This document shows, one piece after another, positions 43,246 through 51,378 of a DNA stretch of 64,000 nt. The position numbers were made by a program, and so were the translations under genes. The stretch lies in contig CAIMOX010000007.1 of the NCBI GenBank assembly GCA_903843225.1, positions 1 through 64,000 on the forward strand, given 5' to 3'. Positions within the stretch are counted from its first letter, which is position 1. Each line of letters begins with the position of its first letter. Below the pieces are notes generated by a model. It was not told the origin of the DNA. It did no database searches and saw nothing but the letters and a program-made list of their open reading frames with translations. This DNA is from an uncultured Actinomycetes bacterium (lineage in GTDB: Bacteria > Actinomycetota > Actinomycetes > Nanopelagicales > Nanopelagicaceae).

Positions 43246-46143
43246 TTACTTACCTGCTTGAGCCCGAATAGCAGCCGCGATCGCTGATTTCAAACGATTT
43301 TGAGCCGCACCATATGCCGTGAAATCACCATTCTTCAGCGCAGCTTGTGAATCTGCGATAGCAGATTGCGCAGCAGCGAGTGCTGATTTCAATGAAGAAC
43401 TTGTAGCACCGGCAGACCCAGGCGTTCCAGTTGTTGTCACTGGTGCGCCTAAACTATTTGTCAGAGTAGCGCCAGCGTTTCCACCGAAGACCTGATCAAG
43501 CGCGCCTTGGAGTGTGTTATCGAAGCCAATCTGATCTCCAAAGCTAATGAGGACTTTCTGAAGCAACGGATAAGCAGCAGAGTTTGCTGTTGCTCGAACA
43601 TAAACTGGCTGAACGTAGAGTAGGCCGCCTCCAACAGGGAGCGTTAGCAAGTTACCGAGAACCACATCTGAGCCACCTTGACGCAAGAGTGAGAGCGCCT
43701 GTGCCACATCAGGTTTCGCTTCGAAGTTCGAAGCAACCTGTGACGGACCAGAGATATTGGTTGAACGCGGCAACTGGAGAACGGTGATCTTGCCGTAATT
43801 CGGACCAGCATCAGAGTTCACAACAGCGAAGGCAGTCAGATTCTGGCGACCACCTTTGGGAACAAAGCTGGTTGAGAGTGAGAATGATGCGCTCTTTGCA
43901 CCAGGCAGTTGCATCGTCTGGTAGTACGGCGGTTGCGTTGCAGCATTTGCACCAAGTGATGATGGGTCACTTGGAATACGCCAGAAATCTTGACCTCCAT
44001 AGAAGGCGCTCGCCGAATCTACGTGATAGGTGCTGAGCACATCACGCTGAACATTGAAGAGATCTTCTGGATAACGAATATGCGCCAATAGTGCTGGTGA
44101 GATCGCGCTCTTTGGCTCAACAGTTCCTGGGTAGGCCTTCGACCAGGTCTTCAGAACTGGGTCTGTTGTATCCCACTGGTAAAGGTGAACCGTGCCATCA
44201 AAGGCATCAACCGTTGCCTTAACTGAGTTTCGAATGTAGTTCACATTCTGATCAGCAAGTGGTGCGACAGCGGTCGTTGATGAGCTGACAGAGTTTGTGG
44301 TCGCAGCGTTGAGATTGGTGACCTTCGCATATGGGTAGCCAGCAGAAGTTGTATATCCATCAATAATCCAGAGAATGTGGCCATTGACGATTGATGGGTA
44401 CTCATTACCATCGAGGGTCAACCATGGCGCAACCTTTTGGACTCGCTCCATTGGGTTTCTGTTAAAGAGAATCTTTGAATCTTTATTAATGAGATTTGAG
44501 AGGACGATGCGTTGTTCTTTATATTTAATCGCGAAGAGCAGACGAGAGAAGATTGATCCCATTGGGACGCCACCCGTACCTGTGTAGGTGTAATTCTTCT
44601 GGCCATTAGCCGATGTATCGTCTGGATAATCTAACTCTGTTGGAGCGCTGGTTTTGGTGCCACCAATAATCGAGTAATCCGGAACATTCTCACCGAAGTA
44701 GATCCGAGGTTCAAATGTGCCAAGTCCACCTGTTGGTGGGATATTGCCTACGGCGAAGGATGGCTTTCCATCAGCATCAACTGTATTGGCATATGCCCCA
44801 ACGAAGCCGAAGCCGTGGGTATAGACCAAGTGATCATTAATCCAGTTTCGAACTGGGCTGCCGGCAATATTTAGCTCACGCACTGCAACAACGGTATCGC
44901 GACTCTTGCCGTTGATCACATAGCGATCCATATCTAAGGAATCTGGGAAGGTGTAGTACGGCTTAATCTGCTGAAGCTGGCGGAAGGTTGCAGAAACTAC
45001 GTTGGGATCGAGCAATCGAGTATTTGAAACTGTGAGCGCATCTCCTGCTAGCTGTCCAGAGGAGGCACTTGTTGTCGCTTGGTAATCCTTGATGGTGACT
45101 TTATCAAGACCATATGCGGCCCGGGTAGCGTTGATATTGCGCTGAATATACGGTGCCTCTTTTGAAGATTCAGATGGCTTGACTTGGAACTGCTGAATGA
45201 ATGCCGGATAGATTCCAGCGATCAAGAGTGAGGAGATCACCATCAGCGAGACTCCAGCCGCTGGGAGGATCCATGATCGTCGAACAATATTTGCAAAGAA
45301 GAGGAGCGCACAGATCACTGCGATCGCCGCCAAGATTGATTGAGCAGGAAGTGTGGCATTGACATCGGTGTAGGCGAGCCCGGTGATCAACTTGCCCGAT
45401 TTAAGGGCGAGTGCGTAGCGGTCAAACCAGTATGCAACGGCCTTCACGAGCACAAGGATGCCGAGGAGTACAGAGAGTTGGACTCTTGCTGCGACTGTTG
45501 TGCGATCTTGCGCGATCTGCGGACGGATTCCGCCATAGAGGTAATGCACTCCAGCAGTTGCCACCAAGGTGAGCACGAGCGTTGAGATCGCCCATCCGAT
45601 CATTGATTGATAGAACGGTAATTTAAAGGCGAAGAAGGAGATATCTAAGCCAAACTGAGGATCCTTTGTGCCCCACAAGGTGGAGTTCTTAAATTGCAAC
45701 CAAACCTGCCAGAGGCGCGAGCCAGACATTCCTGCAAAGTAGAAGATAGCGACTGATAGGCCAACGAGGATCAGACGTTTGATCGGATCGAGCTGGCTGC
45801 GATAGCGCTCGATGTTATCTCCCTCAAGCGAGGTCGGAACGTAGATAGGGCGACTTCTATGCGCGAGGAAGATATTGGTCGAGATGATCGCAGAGGTAAG
45901 AACTCCAAAGAAGAGGAAGAGTTCGGTCTTAGTCAATAAGGTCGTGCGCCAGACAGATGAGAAATGAACTGATTTGAACCAGAGGATGTCGGCATAGAAA
46001 CCACTCAGCGAGACGAGCACAAGCGCGATGACGACCAAGGCTGCAATGGTGAGGGGTAGCGGTCCAACCTTCTTTCGCGGACCAGGTCTCATCGGGTTAT
46101 TTCCTTGAGAGAACGGGTTATTTGGAAAGTTAAATGAACTCAT
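43246..46143 (-). CDS. UPF0182 family membrane protein
   Basis: A 965-residue protein with about seven membrane segments in the first 330 residues and a large exported domain after that, ending in an Ala/Ser-rich tail (residues 900-965). It matches the UPF0182/COG1615 family found almost only in actinobacteria (Rv3193c in M. tuberculosis as I recall). Function unknown. The start is ATG 46143 (MSSFNFPNNPF), seven bases after TAGAGT; a GTG at 46152 is less likely. Confidence 0.9.
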   Translation of the reverse strand: MSSFNFPNNPFSQGNNPMRPGPRKKVGPLPLTIAALVVIALVLVSLSGFYADILWFKSVHFSSVWRTTLLTKTELFLFFGVLTSAIISTNIFLAHRSRPIYVPTSLEGDNIERYRSQLDPIKRLILVGLSVAIFYFAGMSGSRLWQVWLQFKNSTLWGTKDPQFGLDISFFAFKLPFYQSMIGWAISTLVLTLVATAGVHYLYGGIRPQIAQDRTTVAARVQLSVLLGILVLVKAVAYWFDRYALALKSGKLITGLAYTDVNATLPAQSILAAIAVICALLFFANIVRRSWILPAAGVSLMVISSLLIAGIYPAFIQQFQVKPSESSKEAPYIQRNINATRAAYGLDKVTIKDYQATTSASSGQLAGDALTVSNTRLLDPNVVSATFRQLQQIKPYYTFPDSLDMDRYVINGKSRDTVVAVRELNIAGSPVRNWINDHLVYTHGFGFVGAYANTVDADGKPSFAVGNIPPTGGLGTFEPRIYFGENVPDYSIIGGTKTSAPTELDYPDDTSANGQKNYTYTGTGGVPMGSIFSRLLFAIKYKEQRIVLSNLINKDSKILFNRNPMERVQKVAPWLTLDGNEYPSIVNGHILWIIDGYTTSAGYPYAKVTNLNAATTNSVSSSTTAVAPLADQNVNYIRNSVKATVDAFDGTVHLYQWDTTDPVLKTWSKAYPGTVEPKSAISPALLAHIRYPEDLFNVQRDVLSTYHVDSASAFYGGQDFWRIPSDPSSLGANAATQPPYYQTMQLPGAKSASFSLSTSFVPKGGRQNLTAFAVVNSDAGPNYGKITVLQLPRSTNISGPSQVASNFEAKPDVAQALSLLRQGGSDVVLGNLLTLPVGGGLLYVQPVYVRATANSAAYPLLQKVLISFGDQIGFDNTLQGALDQVFGGNAGATLTNSLGAPVTTTGTPGSAGATSSSLKSALAAAQSAIADSQAALKNGDFTAYGAAQNRLKSAIAAAIRAQAGK

Positions 46144-46156
46144 ACCCCGCACTCTA
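46144..46156 (-). promoter_or_regulatory. Leaderless promoter of UPF0182 gene
   Basis: Minus-strand TAGAGT (46151-46156), seven bases, ATG at 46143. It supports the shorter start. Confidence 0.5.
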
Positions 46157-46235
46157 GCGCGGGGGGATTCACGCTGCTGATTTACACCTGGTTAAACCGG
46201 TTTCCACCTCTTTAATCCTGGTAGTTCTGGAGCCA

Positions 46236-46511
46236 CTATTCAGGCTTAGTTGGCTCGTTCCCAGCTTCGCGCTCCGCGAAATCTTCCCCTGGCGCGGTAA
46301 AGCTGCGCTGAAAGGCTTGAAATGCTGAGACTGAGCGATTGGTCTCGCTCTCATATTTATCTTTGAAGCGTGAAACCCAGATGACATAGATGATGGCACC
46401 AGTGACGGCGAAGAGCGGGACGAGCCACCAGATCAACGCTGAGAAGGCGGCATTCCCATGTGTGGAACCGGTCGTTGCCTGCGCGAAGTGAAGCCCTGCT
46501 CGTAAATCCAT
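46236..46511 (-). CDS. Small membrane protein, function unknown
   Basis: The 91-residue protein has one long hydrophobic segment (residues 24-45, ALIWWLVPLFAVTGAIIYVIW) and a charged cytoplasmic tail with RFKDKYESE and GEDFAEREAGNEPTKPE. Short membrane proteins of this pattern are common near UPF0182/DUF2342 genes in actinobacteria. The start is supported by TAGAGT six bases upstream. Confidence 0.72.
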   Translation of the reverse strand: MDLRAGLHFAQATTGSTHGNAAFSALIWWLVPLFAVTGAIIYVIWVSRFKDKYESETNRSVSAFQAFQRSFTAPGEDFAEREAGNEPTKPE

Positions 46512-46523
46512 AGGAGCACTCTA
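46512..46523 (-). promoter_or_regulatory. Leaderless promoter of small membrane protein
   Basis: Minus-strand TAGAGT (46518-46523), six bases, ATG. Confidence 0.5.
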
Positions 46524-46628
46524 CGGCTAAACCCACAATTGATCTCCGCCACAAGAATGTGATCTCCATCGGAATAATCTTTCTCTACTCGTGGTTCTCT
46601 ATCTCATGAAAAGTTCACTCAACATTGG

Positions 46629-46640
46629 CAGACTTTCCCT
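46629..46640 (+). promoter_or_regulatory. Possible leaderless promoter of DUF2342 gene
   Basis: CAGACT at 46629-46634 is one base from TAGACT and ends six bases before the ATG at 46641. Confidence 0.35.
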
Positions 46641-47906
46641 ATGAGCGGTGACTTTGGATTTACTCCCGGTGGAGCTTTCAACTCTCCAAATTCCGGTAGT
46701 GGTAGTGGGGATATCCCGATGATCGCTATTCAAGCACTGCGAGATAGCGCTCGGACTTTTCTCAACTCACACTCGGTCATTCCAGTCGGAACCGCAGATC
46801 TAGCTTCAGTTCAAGAGTCACTTGATATCGCAAACACGTGGCTAGATAACGCAACGATCTTTCCTAATGTAAGCGCTCCACGAGATGTGGCCTGGAGTCG
46901 TAAAGATTGGCTTGATTCATCTATTCCCGGTTGGCAGAAAATTGTTGAACCCCTCGCCGAGGGTATGGCATCGGCCCTCTCAGAATTGATGAGCGGCATG
47001 AATTTTAGTGAGGGCGATAACGCTTTAGATGCGATCCCAGAGGTTGCCATTCCTGCCTTCACGTCAATTATGGGAGATAGCCCACTTACAACTGGCGCGA
47101 TTATGCCGATGATGCGCGGTTTTATGGGAGCGATGATCGCGACCCAACTAGGCCAATCCGTAGGCGCCCTCGCTATAAGAGTTACTGGCGCTAACGATGT
47201 TGCTCTACCGCTCTTTTCCAGTGCGCAGACCCATCTCATTCCACAAAATATCGCAGCATGGGGTGAGGGTTTAGATCTTCCTGCCAGTGAAATTTCAATC
47301 TTCTTAGCGCTACGTGAATCTGCTGCTGTGCGACTCTTTCGCCACACTCCGTGGCTCGCAGACTTCATGCGCGAGACGATCACTGCTTATGGTCGCGGTA
47401 TAAAAATAGATATGGAGGCTATCCAGCGACAGGCTGAGGAAGCAATCTCATCTGGCGCGCTCGATATTGAAAACGCTGATTCAATTAATCTCGCAATCAC
47501 CAGCGGCATGTTTATGCCAGAGCAATCCACTGAACAGAACGCTGCACTTGAGAAATTAGAGATGGCGCTAGCGCTGATTGAAGGGTGGATCGATCATGTT
47601 GTTTCCTTAGCTGCGAAGGATCGTCTTCCATCACTCTCAGCGCTCCAGGAAGTGCTTCGCCGTTCGCGTGTGAGTAATTCACCAACTCAACAACTCTTTA
47701 AATCACTTCTTAACTTAGAAGTTTCACCGCGCAAGATGCGCGAAACTGCGATCTTCTGGGGCGCACTCTTCGAACTCGGTGGCGTAGATGGTCGAGATCA
47801 CAGATGGGAAGATGCAGCGCTTCTCCCACGTGGTGAAGATCTCGCTGATCCAGCCGCATTCTTGAAGAGCACAACGGTTCCTGATGATTTAAGTGGGCTG
47901 ATCTAA
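46641..47906 (+). CDS. DUF2342 family protein (zinc-dependent metalloprotease-like)
   Basis: The 421-residue protein follows the pattern of the actinobacterial DUF2342/'putative hydrolase' family: an N-terminal Gly/Ser-rich part, MIATQLGQSVGALAIRVTG, FSSAQTHLIPQNIAAWGEGLDLP and IFLALRESAAVRLFRHTPWL. Where relatives carry a His-containing metal helix, this one reads LRESAAVRLFRH and no HExxH is visible anywhere, so peptidase activity is doubtful. It sits next to the UPF0182 gene as in other actinobacteria. Confidence 0.78.
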   Translation: MSGDFGFTPGGAFNSPNSGSGSGDIPMIAIQALRDSARTFLNSHSVIPVGTADLASVQESLDIANTWLDNATIFPNVSAPRDVAWSRKDWLDSSIPGWQKIVEPLAEGMASALSELMSGMNFSEGDNALDAIPEVAIPAFTSIMGDSPLTTGAIMPMMRGFMGAMIATQLGQSVGALAIRVTGANDVALPLFSSAQTHLIPQNIAAWGEGLDLPASEISIFLALRESAAVRLFRHTPWLADFMRETITAYGRGIKIDMEAIQRQAEEAISSGALDIENADSINLAITSGMFMPEQSTEQNAALEKLEMALALIEGWIDHVVSLAAKDRLPSLSALQEVLRRSRVSNSPTQQLFKSLLNLEVSPRKMRETAIFWGALFELGGVDGRDHRWEDAALLPRGEDLADPAAFLKSTTVPDDLSGLI

Positions 47907-48322
47907 CTCACCTATCGCCGGGTATAAAAAAGCGAAGCCCCCGGTCGCACAATTCTTTATCAGCCTTCCCCTTGCTGATAATGAACGGTTATCCGAGGAC
48001 TCCGTGTGAGAAAAGTAGGCTCTTATTCTCAGTAAATCAAATGAGAGCGCCGAGCTTTTAAACGAATAATTGATCGATGCGAGAAAGATTCGCACTCGGT
48101 CGAGATGAATATCCGATGTAGGACTAGGACATTGCCCGCGAGATGACGAATCTTGCGACTGCGGAGCCAAAAAATTTTCGTAAGACTCTCAATCAAGATC
48201 CCACCGAACTGTGTACAAGTAGGAGAAAATTTCTCTTGGATCTACCTTAGCTGTTGATAACTATGTTGATAACGCGACATTTTCTGTTGATAACGTTGTG
48301 GAGAATGAGGGGATAACTCACT
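47907..48322. other. Intergenic region with hairpin and direct repeats, no gene seen
   Basis: About 415 bases separate two rightward genes. A perfect 8-bp hairpin TTATCAGC/GCTGATAA (47957-47981) with a nine-base loop lies 50 bases after the DUF2342 stop and may help to end that transcript, though no T run follows. The middle, 47990-48240, holds no frame I would trust and no RNA I recognise. The last 70 bases carry the TGTTGATAAC repeats and the next gene's promoter. Confidence 0.5.
48252..48294 (+). repeat. Three direct repeats TGTTGATAAC
   Basis: Perfect 10-mers at 48252-48261, 48264-48273 and 48285-48294, spaced 12 and 21 bases. The third contains TTGATA, which could serve as a -35 for a GATAAC-like -10 at 48312. 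The array may be an operator for the peptidase gene. The complement TTATCAACA is one base from a DnaA box. Confidence 0.7.
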
Positions 48323-49006
48323 ATGTCGGTGGAGAACTTTATTCAAGAGAGTTTCTTCGAAGATATCTTCCCTTCCGTGACCGGAACGCCTCAACCGTCG
48401 AACTTTCAGCAGCGCCAGCGTAGGCGACTTCTCTCCCCCGCTAAAACTGCACCTCACCCATCACTTCCTGACTTTCGCGTCGTACGCTCGACCCGCCGCA
48501 AGCGCGGTGTCACCGCCTTTCGTAACAATGGCATCATCGAGATTCATATCCCGGATCGCACCACGAGGCGGGATGAAGCTGCACTGATCCCCGAGATGAT
48601 CGCACTTGTCGTAGAACGCGAAGCGCGCCAACGTCGCGGTGATGACCTCCTAGAGAAGATGTCCAGTCAACTACTCTCCCAGTACCTCCCAGAATTTCAT
48701 GAGCGTCCATCCTCAATCCGCTGGCGGAGCATGCAAGGGCGTTGGGGTAGCTGCACCACAGTGGATGGCACCATCCGTGTCGCCGGCCGGTTAGCGAGCG
48801 CACCCGATTATGTGTTGAACTGCGTCATCCTCCATGAGCTCATTCACCTACGCCTGCCAGGCCACGGCCCAGAGTTTTATGAGCTCCTTGCCCGCTACCC
48901 AGATTTAGCCCGAGCGGAGGCCTTCCTCGAAGGCTTTGAATCTGGGCTGGCTAGCGCCCCAGAACCGGTTATCCCGCAGGATCTAGAGCCAGCGCCACTC
49001 CTCTAG
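48323..49006 (+). CDS. YgjP-like (DUF45/M48-type) metallopeptidase
   Basis: The zinc site HELIHLRLPGHGPEFYELL (HExxH plus downstream His) and the preceding SSIRWRSMQGRWGSCTTVDGTIRVAGRLASAP are clear marks of the YgjP/WLM-like peptidase family. About 80 N-terminal residues form the beta-rich lead. The last 25 residues are Pro/Glu-rich. The protein is cytoplasmic; substrates are unknown. The ATG follows GATAACT by about five bases, so it too may be leaderless. Its stop is followed by an array of further in-frame TAG codons. Confidence 0.85.
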   Translation: MSVENFIQESFFEDIFPSVTGTPQPSNFQQRQRRRLLSPAKTAPHPSLPDFRVVRSTRRKRGVTAFRNNGIIEIHIPDRTTRRDEAALIPEMIALVVEREARQRRGDDLLEKMSSQLLSQYLPEFHERPSSIRWRSMQGRWGSCTTVDGTIRVAGRLASAPDYVLNCVILHELIHLRLPGHGPEFYELLARYPDLARAEAFLEGFESGLASAPEPVIPQDLEPAPLL

Positions 49007-49078
49007 GCCGATGAGGCCGATTAGGCCGATTAGGCCGATTAGGCCGATTAGGCCGATTAGGCCGATTAGGCCGACTAG
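49007..49078. repeat. 9-bp tandem repeat of in-frame stop codons
   Basis: Eight units follow the peptidase stop TAG directly: GCCGATGAG, six times GCCGATTAG, then GCCGACTAG. The unit is nine bases long, so seven extra TAG codons stay in frame with the gene. Confidence 0.95.
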
Positions 49079-49121
49079 CCCACGCTCGACCCACGCTCGA
49101 CCCAGCTCGACCCACGCTCGA
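49079..49121. repeat. 11-bp tandem repeat, four copies
   Basis: CCCACGCTCGA occurs at 49079-49089, 49090-49100, a 10-base variant at 49101-49110, and 49111-49121. It directly adjoins the 9-bp array, making one compound repeat tract between the two genes. Confidence 0.88.
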
Positions 49122-49262
49122 CCCACTCAATCGTGCACACAAATAGACGCTCAAGATCCCCCACTACGCTCACACACGCGGGTACCCTCAGCATGTACGC
49201 ACGCTCAGCGCGGGAAGCACCCGGGCGAATTTATGAGTTGCTGCGGCGATAGGAGGGTCATC

Positions 49263-49421
49263 ATGGCTGAGGAATATAAGGGCGAGGCTTACTGCGTAAA
49301 GTGCAAAGAGAAGCGTTCATTCGAAGGACACGTCAAGGTCTCTGAATCTGGCCGCCGCATGGCACAGGGCATCTGCCCAGTGTGTGGCACCAAGGTCAAC
49401 CGCATTTTGGGCAAGGCTTAA
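49263..49421 (+). CDS. DUF5679 zinc-ribbon protein
   Basis: The 52-residue protein begins at ATG 49263 with AGGAGG six bases upstream. It has two CxxC knuckles (CVKC and CPVC) flanking KEKRSFEGHVKV and ends KVNRILGKA, the DUF5679 pattern. A longer open frame upstream is only the repeat tract read through. Such proteins are small zinc ribbons related to topoisomerase zinc fingers; the role is unknown. A strong terminator follows, so it is monocistronic. Confidence 0.92.
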   Translation: MAEEYKGEAYCVKCKEKRSFEGHVKVSESGRRMAQGICPVCGTKVNRILGKA

Positions 49422-49440
49422 TTCCCAAACTAGTTTTATC

Positions 49441-49488
49441 CACCCCGCCTATCTCACACTTCAATCGGTGAGATAGGCGGGGTGTTTT
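49441..49488 (+). terminator. Strong intrinsic terminator after DUF5679 gene
   Basis: CACCCCGCCTATCTCAC (49441-49457) pairs perfectly with 49468-49484 around a ten-base loop, followed by TTTT. Confidence 0.93.
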
Positions 49489-49582
49489 CATCTGAGCGCT
49501 CGATCGAATATTTTCTTCGCGCTCACCCACAATCTCTGATCGGTGCGCTCACTCGCCTTCTGCGTAGAGAACCATCTCCCCC

Positions 49583-50764
49583 GTGATAAACATTGACTCC
49601 ATTGACTCCACTGACTCTGGCTCCCCTACTTACTCCACCTACCCCAAGGTGAAGGGTGCAACCTGCGCGATTCCTCTTAACTCCTCTAACTCCGCTAACT
49701 TGCCTGCCTCAGGTGAGTCGCTCGAGTCGGTCGAGATGAACGCTGCGGAGTTCTTCGCTGGAGATAGCCGAGGCGGGTACAACCTTCCCAGCACTCCCTA
49801 TCTCTGGTTGATGAAACGTTCGAGTGGACTGACCAGGGCCTCATCCATTGTGGCCGATGTTGCCCGCGAAAATTCTTTACCCCACGACCAGGTACGAGCT
49901 GCTCTCCTTGATCTGGCTACCTGGGGCCTGATCGAGCTCTTACCTACACCCATCTACTCAACACTTACTCACCGCGAAAATATTAATCAGCATGAGATCA
50001 ATAATCAGACGCGCTTATCCATTGAGAGATCACTTATCACCCATCGAAGCCCTGATGGCGGCGTTGCTGAATGGGCTAATCGCGCAGAACACGTCATTGC
50101 AATCATGGGAGATACTCGAATTGCCCGGAACTTACTCCCTCTACTCACCTCAAGTGGATTTACCAAAAGCTCTGTGATCGCCTTGCCGAGTGAACCTTTT
50201 CTACTTGGGGCAATGGATATCAACGGTCTCTCTGTGACTCTTGAGCATCTCGGTAAAAGCAAGGCTCTCCACCATCGCGAACTGATTCGCCACTCTCATA
50301 TCTCAGGAGCAACCCAACTCATCTCCTCGCGTAAGAGCGATCTGATAATCGCTACTACTCCGCCTGCACCTGATCAGATTCAGGAGTGGCAGAGTGAGGG
50401 GATCACTCATATTGCCGTCAGTGATCCAATCCGTGCAGAGATTGAGCTTTCATACTTCATCCAACCCGGGCTCACCCCATGCCTTCGTTGCATTGCGCTT
50501 CATCGGCGAGATGCCCTCCCACCTAATCTTTCAGCGCTCTCACTCTCATCTGGCCGCCATGAACTCCCTGTTGCAGCAGCGGCGCTCGTAGCCGCATTAC
50601 TTGCCAGCGCCGTTGAGAACTTTTACCAGGCGAATCGACCGGTAAGCACGACCTCGCAGCTGATTAACTTGCTTGAACCAGCTCTTGCCCCAGGGGTTCG
50701 CAGGTGGAACTTCCATCCAGAGTGCGGGTGCGTGGACGTCCGACGCCGCGCTTTGCAGCGATAA
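49583..50764 (+). CDS. ThiF/cyclodehydratase-like protein
   Basis: The C-terminal two thirds resemble the E1-like (ThiF/HesA) fold used in TOMM cyclodehydratases and their orphan actinobacterial relatives: HVIAIMGDTRIARNLLPLL, a middle Rossmann part, PGLTPCLRCIALHRRDALP, and the C-terminal RRWNFHPECGC with zinc-type cysteines. The Gly-rich nucleotide loop is weak (MGDTRI), so it may not adenylate. The first 50 residues are low-complexity (DSIDSTDSG), coded by a repeated ATTGACTCC; the true start may be ATG 49736. The gene ends 101 bases inside the convergent whiB7. Confidence 0.65.
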   Translation: MINIDSIDSTDSGSPTYSTYPKVKGATCAIPLNSSNSANLPASGESLESVEMNAAEFFAGDSRGGYNLPSTPYLWLMKRSSGLTRASSIVADVARENSLPHDQVRAALLDLATWGLIELLPTPIYSTLTHRENINQHEINNQTRLSIERSLITHRSPDGGVAEWANRAEHVIAIMGDTRIARNLLPLLTSSGFTKSSVIALPSEPFLLGAMDINGLSVTLEHLGKSKALHHRELIRHSHISGATQLISSRKSDLIIATTPPAPDQIQEWQSEGITHIAVSDPIRAEIELSYFIQPGLTPCLRCIALHRRDALPPNLSALSLSSGRHELPVAAAALVAALLASAVENFYQANRPVSTTSQLINLLEPALAPGVRRWNFHPECGCVDVRRRALQR

Positions 50765-51050
50765 CGAGACCGCCCTCAAAGAGCTCGCCACCCCACACAC
50801 CACATGGTTCACTCCGAGAGAGTGCGCCTTCAAGACAAGCGGTGACCATCGGGCAACCGCGGCAAAGTTGCTTTGCGCTAGTTATCTGATCTACATCCTC
50901 TGAGAAGAAGAGCTCTGGATCAGCGGTGTGGCAGGGTAGTGAAAACTCATCCCCCGAACCCGTTACGGAAGTAACTGCGTCAAGTCCGATCAACGCATCA
51001 CTGCCTTCTGCCCATCCTGGGAGTAATAAATCGCTCAAGAGAACGCTCAT
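50664..51050 (-). CDS. whiB7: WhiB7-type transcription factor with AT-hook
   Basis: WhiB7 activates intrinsic antibiotic-resistance genes together with the housekeeping sigma factor. Iron-sulfur cysteines are at 40, 63, 66 and 72 (LPCHTADP, LCRGCPMVTAC), then CGVWGG, and the WhiB7-specific AT-hook GVGRPRTRTL near residues 102-111. The gene follows uvrD2, as in M. tuberculosis, and has a long leader with an upstream ORF and terminator. I use ATG 51050 (MSVLLSD); a frame open to 51260 crosses the terminator and is not real. The 3' 101 bases overlap the ThiF-like gene. Confidence 0.9.
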   Translation of the reverse strand: MSVLLSDLLLPGWAEGSDALIGLDAVTSVTGSGDEFSLPCHTADPELFFSEDVDQITSAKQLCRGCPMVTACLEGALSRSEPCGVWGGELFEGGLVIAAKRGVGRPRTRTLDGSSTCEPLGQELVQAS

Positions 51051-51116
51051 CGTTCTCACTTCCTCTCGTGTAATTTTCTGGTTTTTCTTCTGTGATTGTT
51101 TTATGGGGTAGAAATG

Positions 51117-51153
51117 AAAAAGGACCGCATATCCTGTTACGGATTTGCGGCCC
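51117..51153 (-). terminator. Attenuator terminator in the whiB7 leader
   Basis: On the minus strand GGGCCGCAAATCC (51141-51153) pairs with 51122-51134 around a six-base loop; the stem has one A-A mismatch and one G-U pair and is followed by five T. It lies between the upstream ORF and whiB7, so it must be bypassed for whiB7 to be made. Confidence 0.85.
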
Positions 51154-51164
51154 CTGGGGGTTTG

Positions 51165-51182
51165 GTATCGGTTATCCGATAC
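51165..51182 (-). promoter_or_regulatory. Hairpin on the stop codon of the whiB7 upstream ORF
   Basis: GTATCGG and CCGATAC form a perfect 7-bp stem with loop ATAA; the uORF stop TAA (51172-51174) is inside the loop. A ribosome stalled on the last codons would melt it and alter pairing of the following terminator arm. Confidence 0.65.
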
Positions 51183-51372
51183 TCCTCCAGGTCCCGCTCG
51201 CACCGTTGCGCTGTGTATTCGCATATGCATACGTATGTGAGAATGCATAGGCGGTGGCATCTGCGAAGGTAAGTGCGGGTGTTGTTGATGTAGGCCAAGC
51301 AGCGGCCATCACAAAGCGTTGCTCGTGTGAGCCTGCTCCTGTGAGTGCCTGATTGATCATGATCTTCTCCAC
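51172..51372 (-). CDS. whiB7 upstream ORF (leader peptide)
   Basis: From GTG 51372 a frame of 66 codons runs to a TAA at 51172. The product starts with KIMINQALTGAGSHEQRF and ends NGASGTWRSIG, with a run rich in Ala, Thr and Tyr between. A TACTCT hexamer six bases before the GTG suggests leaderless translation; ATG 51360 with GGAG seven bases upstream is the alternative. In mycobacteria and Streptomyces, antibiotic-slowed ribosomes on such an ORF allow read-through into whiB7. Confidence 0.7.
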   Translation of the reverse strand: MEKIMINQALTGAGSHEQRFVMAAAWPTSTTPALTFADATAYAFSHTYAYANTQRNGASGTWRSIG

Positions 51373-51378
51373 GCATTT

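Noticed and set aside
47889-48170. Minus-strand frame of 93 codons
   Set aside because: No promoter hexamer, no domain, and it overlaps the end of the DUF2342 gene.
48252-48294. Replication origin based on TTATCAACA boxes
   Set aside because: The boxes are on one strand only, not the exact DnaA consensus, and none of dnaA, dnaN or other origin genes are near.
49011-49262. Extended N-terminus of the DUF5679 protein with RPI repeats
   Set aside because: It reads through the stop-codon array in another frame; AGGAGG and the domain boundary place the start at 49263.
51050-51260. Long N-terminal extension of WhiB7
   Set aside because: The extended frame crosses the intrinsic terminator and lacks WhiB similarity; it is the untranslated leader.
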